Shown here: one piece after another, positions 11,201 to 23,200 of the stretch
Numbering within the stretch: the stretch's first letter is position 1
Layout: each line of letters starts with the position of its first letter
Assembly (NCBI GenBank): GCA_031761405.1
Contig: JASEVX010000010.1
Span: 9,934,724 to 9,998,723, forward strand
From: Serripes groenlandicus
Taxonomy: Eukaryota > Mollusca > Bivalvia > Cardiida > Cardiidae
Reading direction: 5' to 3'
DNA length: 64,000 bases
Made by a program: the position numbers and the translations under genes
The notes under the pieces: model-generated
The model's database searches: none
What the model saw: only the letters and a program-made list of their open reading frames with translations
What the model was told of the DNA's origin: nothing

Positions 11201-14200
11201 GAGAAAATATCTAAATAGAGTTAAACTATTTACATATTATCTTTCTTCATGTTTCGGCAGATAATAAATATCATCGGGCGTCTTGGGTACGCTATGCAGA
11301 GTATCATGATACTCCTGTGCCTCGTTTTATTTTTACTGTAGTCAACCGTAACCTTTTGACCTTTAACCTGATTCGGCAGGAGTTGGTTGTACTCTGATTA
11401 TCTTCGTCATGATTTGGCAGATAATAAATATCATTGCGCGTTCTGCCTTGCAAATAACGACAACTCTGGTGATACTCAAATCTGGAAATTCCAAAAGGTT
11501 CTATAAATAGCTCGCGAGACCAAAAACCAGAAAAGCTTGTAAATCTCAATATTATAAACGCTTTATTTTGTACTTGTTTAAATATATGAAAGCGTCTAGA
11601 TAATAAGACTGGTTTACAAAGGTTTAAAGGACACACGATGGCAGTGTGTACACACGTTATGTATACACGTCTGCACGTTCTAGAGTCAATTAGCAATCAA
11701 TGCTGACAGTGTAGCCTAATTGAGTTTGAAGATCTAGCATTATAATATATGCCTATATTTTCATAAATTAAACAGTTTGGCAAATAGTGAAATTGTGCTT
11801 TTGGAGCATGTTTTGTGTTTGTTTTTGCACTCACATTATTCGAAGCAGTTTAACAACCTCAGAGACATATAAATACACTGTGACAACCCTCAATCATGCA
11901 ATGTGAAGGGACTAAATTGAACAGACCTGTTTAATATCGGACATAATTGAAACAAACACCAAACTAATGGATACTGTTTTCTCTCCTTTCTTTAGTCATT
12001 TCTAAAGGGTAAAATATATTTTATCTTAATATGGCCTAACGACCTGGTGATAAACATGTGATTACCCAAACAATTTAGATTACAAATAGTCATTCTAATG
12101 AGCTAAAACGGTAGTCTATCGAATACCAACTAGATTTTTCATAACTTTGGAATGGCCTAATTTTGAACACATCATGACCAATTTCAGAACGTAACTAAAT
12201 AATCACCAAGACAACATTCTGGCAAACTAACATTATTCTACTGTCAAAAGATGCAGGGTTGATACATTCTCAAATATACCCGCACCAGAGTCATCGCAAG
12301 CCCTACACCGATATACTGCTTGTTACTTTGCAGGATTTTCCATACGATCGCCACTACAGTGCCATTGGCGCTTTGATTGTAAATATTATTTCAAAGTCGT
12401 CTGCTCCCGATTTGTTGTTTATGGGAATTGGGTTTAGCTAAATTTCAATTAGAAATGATTAGCTTTGGTTCGTATTTTATAAACCCTTTCCCACATACAT
12501 CAAATCTACAGCAGACGACTTTGAAAATATCTAAATAAAAATATCTCTATACATGAACAGATTAATTTTAATTTAGAACTGTGTCAAATTGAACCAATAT
12601 GAGAGAAAAGGTTAAACAAAATGAAACCGATATTTAAACTTAAAATGGCTTAAAATTTCTCATCTTTTCCATGACCTTTTGAAAATATTTCATGTTGTAA
12701 AGGAATAAACAAAATAATTTTCACACAAAGGCTGAAAATAAAGGGAAACTTTTTTTTTCAATAATCCTAATTGCATTTCGAGGGCTTGGCATGAAACGGT
12801 TGTAACTAAAATTTGTATTTTTTTACCAAGGTTAATCACCTCGCAATAAAGTCTTTATAAGCGTTAAATCATTTATCTTGGTGAACAATGGAAATTTAGG
12901 TGTCATTGCTCATTCTGAGCAATGGCACCTAAATTTGCAATGTTTACAAAGGGGTCAAAATTGCCCCTAAACCAGGATTTTCAAAAATAGGTTTTTAGTT
13001 ACAACCGTTTCACGCCAAGCCCTCGATACTTTTGTGTGACATCTTTTTAGACTCCCTAGAGAAAGGAAAATGTGTCATCCTATTGATCCTTTGATTATTG
13101 ACTCATTCATGTATCCCATGATGGTTGAAATGCCAGCCGTTTTTACCTGATTGGTTGATTGAGTCAATTCCATTTCATACACAGCGGTATTCCGACCTCT
13201 AACTTGGATAGGATTAATCATTATTTTTAATGGTCGTCAAAAATCAAATATCACTCTTTTCATGTCGTCTGAACAAAATGGAACCTTCTTTAGTTTCTTA
13301 GCTTTGAGCAGTAAATTTGAAACCTTATAATCAACATACACCAATTCAGCAGCAGATGAATCTGAAAATAGCTGTAAATACATGTGGACAAAACTAATAG
13401 AATTATTTTCTTTAATCCTTTCCCTCATACGACAATTTTGCAGCAGACGACTTTGAACAAATTTTGTCAAAAACTAGAAAATCTCTTTAATTGAATGGAT
13501 AACCTATGATTTAAAGTGGAAAACATTGTTGCAAAAGGAGAAATTGCTTGTTTTGAGCACTTTTTTTGTCACTATTTTTTCAAAAAGCTGTCTGCTGCAA
13601 AAGCGTCATAAAGCATCTTTATGAGGGAAAGACACAAAAGTATAATAATGGAATAGTAATGATTATAATATAATGAGGAATTTCTCCTTCTGCTGTAACA
13701 CATTCTCTTCAAGATTTGTCTGCTGCAGATGTGACAAAATGAGACAAAAATGCGAGCCAATTAAATGAAACTTTTGGGATTGAAGACACTCAACCTATGA
13801 CTAAAAGTTCTGTTCAGACATGGTAATATCAATTATGTAGATCGCCTCATCCCTTACCCCTTTCCCTCATACGACAATTCTGCAGCAGACGACTTTGAAC
13901 GTATTTTGTCCAAAAATAGAAAATCTCCATTATTGAATGGATAACCTATGACAACAAGATGTGTTTGTGAAACACTGATGCCCCCGAATGGCAACATCTA
14001 GGTCAAAGATCAAGGTCGCAAGGTCAAAAATTTTGGTACTGACAGAAAGGTCATGCCACAAGGAATACACATGTGAAATATGATAGCCGTACCTGTTATG
14101 GTTCAAAAGAAGTGGTCAAGGTTAAAGTTTTTTTCGACAGACAGACAGACAGGCCAAAAACTAGATACCCACCGAATCGGTGATTCCGGGGGCATAAAAA

Positions 14201-17200
14201 GTGGAAAACATTGTGGCAAAAGGAGAAATTGCACGTTTTGTGCAATTTCTTCTTTTGTCACTATGTTTTCAAAAAGCCGTCTGCTGCAGAGGCGTCAGAA
14301 AGCGTATATATGAGGGAAAGGGTTAAAAGATCAGTAGAGATGGTTATATTAACATTTGCAAAAGGCAAACTTTTATTTTAAGATGGGATCAAGTTGAATT
14401 TATGAATATTCCCAGAATATTGATTATCATCACTCTATCATGTCAATGCAGCAGAGATTTTGTTAGGGATTTACAAAAACACATGCAAAATAGCTGGCTC
14501 TTAACATCATCTTTTACATGATAACAATCTCCCCGGAACAAAGGACATTTTATGCCTGTCTGCAGCTCTTTTGTAGATCTAAAAACCAAAAGAGAAATAG
14601 CTCATAATTAACTCTTTTGCACATATGACAAACATACAGCAGATGGCTGTCTATATTTTTTTTTTAACTCTTTCTCACATAAACACGCTTTATGACGCCT
14701 CTGCAGCAGACCAATTTTGGAAACATTTATGACAAAAGGAGAAATTGCTTATTTTTTGTGACAATTAATAGGAGAAATTGCTTAAAACATGCAATTTCTC
14801 CTTTTGCCATAATGTTTTCAAATTTTCAGTAATTATACATTTATTTATGGAGATTTTCCATGTAACAGACATGCTTTCAAAGTTGTCTGCTGATGAATTG
14901 TTGTATGTTGGAAAGGGTTAACCCTTTCCCTCATACAACAATTCTGCAGCAAACGACTTTGAACATATTTTGTCAAAAAATAGAAATTCTCTTTAATTGA
15001 ATGGATAACCTATGACTAAAAGTGGAAAACATTGTGGCAAAAGGAGAAATTGCTCGTTTTGAGCAATTTCTTCGTTTGTCACTATGTTTTCCAAAAGCCG
15101 TCTGCTGCAGAGGCGTCAGAAAACATCTATATGAGGGAAAGGGTTAAATGATTATCAAGGCAAAATAAAGACAATCTTTAAGTTTGTATTCAATTGAGTT
15201 TGAAAAAATTGTGGCAAAGTAAGCAAAATTGCTCGATCATTTTGAACAATTTCCTCTTAATTGTGCCACATACTTAACTTTCCAAATGTCGTCTGCTGGA
15301 GATGTGTATAAATGTGTCTGCATGTGGGGGAAGGGTTAATGAGTATGTTTTGTCTGTTATAATGCCTTTCCCACTTGTAGATGCTTTCTGACGCCTCTGC
15401 AGCAGACGACTTTTTGAAAACAGTGTGGCAAAAGGTCAGACATTGCTCATGATGATGAGCAATTTATCCATTTTCCACAATGTTTTCAACTCTATTTAGT
15501 AATTTTATTTAACTATTATTTACAGTTGTTTTCCACATTTTTGAATGGAAGTTTTTTCAAAGTTGTCTGCTGCATATATGTTGCAAGGGGGGAAGGATTA
15601 ATCTAAGACTAGTCACTATGTTTTTTGTCTGTTATTCCAGTTTTCCAGATGTTATGTTTTTTTAGCTCACCTATGCACGAAGTGCAAGGTGAGCTATTGG
15701 GATCACATTTTGTCCGGCGTCCGTCCGTCGTCCGTCGTGCGTCGTGCGTCGTCAACATTTGAGCTTGTTAACACTCTACAGGCTACATTTTGCATCCAAT
15801 CTTCATGAAAGTTTATCAGAACGTTCATCTCCATAAAATCTTGGACAAGTTCGAAACTGGGCCATATGAGGTCAAAAACGAGGTCACTAGGTCAAATTGA
15901 AGCGAAATCTTGTTAACACTCTGGAGGCCACATTTTCAACTTGAGCATGTTGAAACTTTATCAGAATGTTTGTCTTAATGATATGTAGGTCAAGTTCGAA
16001 TATGGGTCACGTCGGGTCAAGAAGTAGGTCACTAGGCCAAATTGAAGGAAAATCTTGTTAACACTCCAGAGGCCGCAATTTTTGCTTAAGCAGTTTGGAA
16101 TTTTGTCAGAATGTTTGTCTTAAAAATATCTAGGTCAAGTTCGAATATGGGTTATGCCGGGTCAAAAACTAGGTCACTAGGTCAAATTGAAGGAAAATCT
16201 TGTTAACACTTTGGATGCCGCATTTTTTGCTTCAGCAACTTGAAATTTGGTCAGAATGTTTGTCTTAAAGATATCTAGGTCAAGTTCAAATATGGGTCAT
16301 ATTGGGTCAGAAACTAGGTCACTAGGCCAAATTGAGGGAAAATCTTGTTAACTCTGTAGAAGCTGCATATTTTGCTTCAGCGGCTTGAAATTTGTTCAGA
16401 ATGTTGAGCTGAATGATATCTAGGCCAAGTTCGAATATGGGTCATGCCGGGTCAAAAACTAGATCACTAGGCAAAATTGAAGGAAAATCTTGTTAACACT
16501 TTGGATGCCTCATTTTTTGCTTCAGCAGCTTGAAATTTTGTCAGAATGTTTGTCTTAAAGATATCTAGGTCAAGTTTAAATATGGGCCATATTGGATCAG
16601 AAACTAGGTCACAAGGCCAAATTAAGGGAAAATCTTGTTAGCTCTGTAGAAGCCGCATGTTTTGCTTCAGCGGCTTGAAATTTGTTCAGAATGTTGAGCT
16701 GAATGATATTTAGGCCAAGTTCGAATATGGGTCATGCCGGGTCAAAAACTAGGTCACTAGATCAAATTGAAGGAAAATCTTGTGAACACTTTGGATGCCA
16801 CATTTTTTGCTTCAGCAGCTTGAAATTTGGTCAGAATGTTTGTCTGAATTATATCTAGGTCAAGTTCGAATATGGGTCATATTGGATCAGAAACTAGGTC
16901 AATAAAGGAAAATATTGTTCAAACTCCGGAGGCCGCATTTTTACTTTGAGCAAGTTGAAACTTTGTCAGAATGTTGTCTTAATGATATCTAGTCCATGTA
17001 GGAATATGGGTCATATCAGGTAAAAAAATATAGATCACTAGGCCAAATGAAGGAAAATATTGTTAACACTGTGGAGGATGCATTCAGAATAATTGTCTTG
17101 ATGTGTTTTGCATTGCAGTACATTGTATAATTAAGGTGAGCGATCCAGGGCCATCATGGCCCTCTTGTTCTCAGATGTTTTCAAAGCAGCAGACATTAAC

Positions 17201-20200
17201 CTTTTCCCACAAACAACAATACTGCAGCAGACGACTTTGAACACATAGTGACAAAAACCTGAAAAATCTCCATAAAAGATAGTTTTATTGTTAAATAAAG
17301 TTGAAAACATTGTGGCCAATGGTGAAATTGCTCATCATGAGCAATTTCACCTTTGGCCACAACGTTTTCAAAAGTCGTCTGCTGCTATTGCGTCAAAATA
17401 CGTCTGCAGGTGGGAAAGGGTTAAACATATCATATCAGGTTTGGAAGTAACGGTAAACCCCTTTTCACCATACAACAAATTCACAGCAGGTGACTTTTAA
17501 GCCATCTAGGGCTTCTCAATAGCAAAACTATTTAAAAAGCTTTGTAAATAATAAATACAAATTGTGAAATTTGGATTTGATCCTACTACATGGTTTTACA
17601 GATCTGTTTTATAAGAACCATTACGGCAGCCACTCATCAGAAACTCAATACGGAATGATGGTACAATTATTATACTTATAAAAGTTAATATAAAAGTTAA
17701 CCCTTTCCCTCATACGACAATTCTGCAGCAGACGACTTCGAACATATTTTGTCAAAAAATAGAAAATCTCTATAATTGAATGTATAATTGAATGGATAAC
17801 CTATGTCTAAAAGTGGAAAACATTGTGGCAAAAGGAGAAACTGCTCGTTTTGTCACTATGTTTTCAAAAAGTCGTCTGCTGCAGAGGCATCAGAAAGCGT
17901 CTTTATGAGGGAAAGGGTTAATAATCATAAAATAGGGTTGAAAACATTGTGGCGAAAGGATTATTTTTTATCAAAGCGTGAGGGTTTAATTTATTTCTCG
18001 TTGTCCATTGGCAGATATAAGGTCTTTAGGCAATGTTCTGGGCTTTTCCCCTTTAAAGTCCCATTTTTGTCATCTCCTGTTCTCCATTTGCCACAGTGTT
18101 TACAAAAGTTGTCTGTTGCAATGGTGACAAATTGCGTCTTCAAGTCGAAGATGGTTCCAGAATTGTTGTATGAGGGAAACGGTTTAAAGCCTCTCCTTGG
18201 AAAAGAGTTGAAAGCACTGACAATGGAGAAATTACTCATAATGAGCAATTTCTCCCTTTGTCACAATGTTTTCAAGTCGTCTGCTGCAGAGGCATCAGAA
18301 AGCATCTAAGGGTTAATTGGTAAGTTATACACATAATTAGATCTGAATGAACTAAAATATTGGGATAGACCATCATACCAGGGGCGTAGCTTGGCAATAA
18401 TCAATGTGTAGCTCGTTGAACTAGGGGTGTCCGGAAAAAAATTGAAATCCTATATCACCGCAGCTGCATTTTAGGGCATTTTGAGAAAAATGTGTAGGCA
18501 CGTGCCTACAGTGCGTAAAGGGAGCTACGCCCCTGCATACAGGATAGGCACTAAAAGTTTGAGTATTATTTGCAGTTGAACAAAAGTTGAACTTTGTTCA
18601 GGAAACAATTTATAGTCTGGCCAATAAATGGGCATTTTGATATGATTTATAATAGAAAATTGGGCTACTTATGATTACTTTACTTCCCACTGTTATCACT
18701 AAATAATCTATAAAATCAGATAGTCCAAAGTTTTGTGGAAAGGTTATCATGACTGCTACCTCTTGCCTTAACCCTTTTCTAGCTGCAGATGCACTTTAAT
18801 AGATTTTCATTGAAAGACTTTTAAAAGCACTGGCAAAAGGAGAAATTGTCACAATGGATTCAACTTTTTTCAGTAATTTATTATACATACAATTATAGAG
18901 ATTTTCCATATTTTTGAGTAGACATTTTCAAGGTCGTCTGCTGCAGATTTGCTGTATGTGGGAAAGGGTTAACTATTTTCCAGTTGCAGATGCACTTAAA
19001 TGACAGATTTTCGCCAGATGACGTCACTTTTAAAAACACTGGCAATAATTGAATAAGTTTGGTTACAGTCTTTATTGTTATTACTTAATATTGTATTTTA
19101 TATACTCCTCATGGTGAAGGGAAAAAGAGAAATGTTATCAGCAATGCCATCTTTTTCCTGCACTTTTTAGCTCGCCTGTGCACTTAGTGCTCAAGGTTAG
19201 CTATTGTATGTGATCTCATTTTGTCAGTTGTCGTCCGTCGTCAATAATTGCTTTGTTAACACTCTACAGGCCAACCCCCTGCGAAAATGTCTGCAACAGT
19301 TCTATTAAGTTCTAGAATAGTTGTAGTACAAATTTACCAGAAGGGTTCTTCAATCATTTTATGTGTGTTCTAGAACACTTTCAGAACGGTACTATAACGT
19401 TAAATGACACAATTTGTAGAACAATTGGTTCTAAAGATGTTCCAGAACAAATGTGATGTAATAGTTCTAGTAAAATCTAGAATAGTTCTGTTAGGAATGT
19501 TCCAGAACTGTCCAATTTCATATATGTTCTAGAATACTTTCAGAACGGGGTTCTACAATGGTAACCTGTACGAAATAGTCTGGATGGACTAGAACCAGAT
19601 TCTGTACAGAAAAAAATTACAGAAAGCCTGTGCAGATTCTGTACAGAAAATATTCTGGTTCATTGAAATATAGTTGAACCAGAATTCTATAAAAATATTT
19701 TTTATATGAGGACATATGATGTCTTCTTCCATATGTGGCAATATGATACTTACTTTAATAAATCACCAACATAAACATGTTGTTTATGACATAACACAAT
19801 ACAATTTGAACATTTAAGACATTTACCAAATCTGCCCATCAAGTTGTTCATAAGAAATTACAAAAATCTTCTCTGTGCCTTTGAACCACATCAAATTTAA
19901 CCTACCAAAAAACGTAAAGGAAGTTGTAGACATTACTTACGTCTTTTTAAGGGGTTCCTGTGTTTTATGCTAGAGTTAACTCCCTTGATATATTTCAAAT
20001 TCAAGTCCAGTTCCAGTGGTATTTTTGGTTATTCCACTGGTATTCCAGTAACATAGCAGATACAGATGATGTTCCACTGGAATTGAATTGATTTTTTCAC
20101 TAGGGCAGGCCTTTACTTTTGAAAAGAAGATTTTTAAAAGTTTTCACTATAATACATTTATAAGAACAGTAGTGTTCTATAAGTGTTCTTATTTCTCTAT

Positions 20201-23200
20201 TCAGAATGGAAGTTAAAGTGATTCACACTCAGTTAAAAAGTAATTGTAATTTAATCAAAGTGACTGAGTAAAAATGTTATTTTAAAAATCTTGAAGAGTT
20301 CTATAGAACTCCACTTCAGAACATTTGTAGAACTTATTTTTTTTCTAAAATGCTTTATGACTGAATATTTTAAGAACACATTTAGAACCAATTTGTGTCC
20401 TGCAAATGTTTCATTTTGTTCTAGCAGCTTGAAACTTTGTCTGAATGTTTGTCTTTATGATTTCTAGACTAAGTTTAAATATATATGATGTCATGTCATA
20501 AACTAAGTCGTTAGGCCAAATTGAGGGAAAACCTTATTATCACTATAGAGAACGCATGTTTTGCTTCAGCAGCTTGAAACTTTGTTAGAATCTTTGTCAT
20601 GTTGGGTCAAAAACTACGTCACTAGACCAACCAAATTGAAGGAAATTCTTGTTAACACTTTGAATGCTACTTTTTAACCAGGTTTTCCGAAGGAAAAATC
20701 TGGTTATTAGTTTGGCGAAGTGGGCGGGCGGGCATCAACTTTCCTTGTCGGGACCATAACTTTGCCATGCATAGAGATATTTTCAAATAACTTGGCACAA
20801 ACATGCACCATATCACAGTCACAGTGATAAGAAATAGACTTTAATTGAACTTTTCTTGTCCGGACCATACTTTGTCATGCATAGAGATATTTTCAAATAA
20901 CTTGGCACAAACATGCACCATATCAAGATGATGTGCCAAATGCAAAAAAAAATTCTGTAGATTCAAGGTCAAGGTCACAGTGATAAGAAATAGACTTTAA
21001 TTTAACTTTTCTTGTCCGGACCATAACTGTGTCATGCATAGTGATATTTTCAAATAACTTGGCACAAATATGAACTATATCAATATGATGTGCCAAATGC
21101 AAAACTTTTGTCTGTAGCTTTAAGGTCAAGGTCACAATGACAACAAATAGACATCAGTTGAACTTTTCTTGTCTGGACAATAACTTTTTCATCCAGAGAT
21201 ATTTTCAAATAGCTTGGAACAGATATACACCATATCAAGACGCTGTGTCATATGCACAATTTATGTGTTTAGCTTCCAGGTCAAGGTCTTTAGCTTCCAG
21301 GTCAAGGTCACAGTGACAGAAAATATACTTTACTTGAACTTTTTTTGTTCAGACCATAACTTTACCATGCATATAGATATTTTCAAATAACTTCGCGCTC
21401 CATATTAAATAACTTGGCAATTTAAAAGAATATAGCATAGATATGAGTAAGTTTCATAACCTTGGGCCCTGGATCTAGTCTGTTTGCAAAGGCATAAACG
21501 CGTTACTATCAAGTAAAGGGTAGGCAGATCACTGATTATCAACCTGGCATTAGGGATCCTAAAATGTGGCTGCTTACAACAAAAGGTTGCTTAATATCTG
21601 TTATCTATTATATGTTCTTAATAAATGAAGCCATCAACACACGATTGACTGTATTGAACTGATATTTGTTAGATAAAATTGTGATATATTTAATTGGCAA
21701 AGTAATTATGATTATTCATCAATAGAAATATTCCCTGTTACTTGAATTACTAGCTTTGATAAACTATTAACAGAAAGATTTGACAGATCTGTTAATTCTT
21801 AATTAAACACCTTCCATTATAGAAAACCTGGTTTCATGGAATTTCCATGTCTTGTTTAATTTTAGCATACTGAAAATTTTGTTTTGTCAGAACACTGTCA
21901 AGACCGCATTTTTCTTGCTTCAGCAGCTTGAAACTGTCAGATTATGTTTGTCATATCGATATCAAGGCCACGTTCAAATATCGGTCATGTCGGGTCAGAA
22001 ACTAGCTCGCGCCAAATTGAAGGAAAATCTTGTTAACACTCTGGAAGCAGAATATTTTATTTGAGCATGTTGAAACTTTTTCAGAATGAGTGTTTTGATG
22101 ATAAATAACTTACCTGACCACAAAATGAGTTACTGTGATTGACTATGTGGTTGGCATAACTCGATCAGGTGAGCGATCCAGGGCCATCATGGCCCTCTTG
22201 GTTTCTAAGAGTCAACTGCCGCAGTGAAGGTCTTTTCAGCAAAATAGATGCAAATATTAGTAGAACGGTTGTTGATTATAAGATAGTGTAGTGCAATCCA
22301 CTTAACCCTTTCCCTTATACGACAATTCTGCAGCAGACGACTTTGAACATATTTTGTCAAAAACTAGAAAAACTCTATAATTGAATGGATATCCTATGAC
22401 TAAAAGTGGAAAACATTGTTTCAAAAGGAGAAATTGCTTGTTTTGAGCAATTTCTTCTTTTGTCACTATGTTTTCAAAAAGCCGTTTGCTACAGAGGCGT
22501 CTGAAAGCGTCTTTTATGAGGGAAAGGGTTAAATGTTATTTTATTTCTCTTTTGTCATTTTATACTTCATTATGCAATTTATTATTTTATTTTTGACTTG
22601 TTTTATCCCTTTCCCACATCCATTAAATCAGGCATCAGATGATTTTGAAAATATCAAGGCAAATATTTGGGATAATATATTAACATAGGTATAATTATTG
22701 AATGGAGTTGACTGAAAACATTCTGACTAAAATAGTGTCACAATGTTTTCAAAAAATGTTTGCTGAAGATGTGTTACATAGGAATACTTCAGCAAGAGGG
22801 AATTAAAACTTTATTTGCTATCTATCTCAGTAACATTCTACTTCTACTCATTATCATACAATAATTGTTTTATGAATAATCTAAATACTGAAGCATAATA
22901 TGGATAACAACCTCAACCCATAATTATTCTTATTAACCCTTTCCCACCTGCAGATGCGTTTGGAGTGACGCCTGTGCAGCAGACAACTTTTGAAAACACT
23001 GTGACAAAAGAAGAAATTGCTCAAAACGAGCAATTTTTTCATTTGCCACAATGTTTTCAACTCTTTTCTGTAACATAATACCTATACATTTGTAGAGCTT
23101 TTCTGTGTGCTTGCCTTGATATTTTCAAAGTCGTCTGCTGCAGAATTGTTGTATGTGGGAAAGGGTTAACCCATTTCCACATACAACAATTCTACAGGAG

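Larger units (their letters stand above)
19165..22203 (+). mobile_element. Rolling-circle-like AGCTCACC-family element carrying nested insertions
   Basis: The 5' hairpin AGCTCGCCTGTGCAC..GTTAGCT and GTCGTCCGTCGTC tract are followed by fragments of the 145-bp unit. The 3' end is CAGGTGAGCGATCC, the hairpin AGGGCCATCATGGCCCT and CTTGGTT. Two blocks interrupt it: 19269-20420 (unidentified) and 20676-21856 (AACCAGG family). Confidence 0.7.

Noticed and set aside
17803..18309. 168-codon open frame
   Set aside because: It runs through two degraded MITEs and their junction, without any domain.
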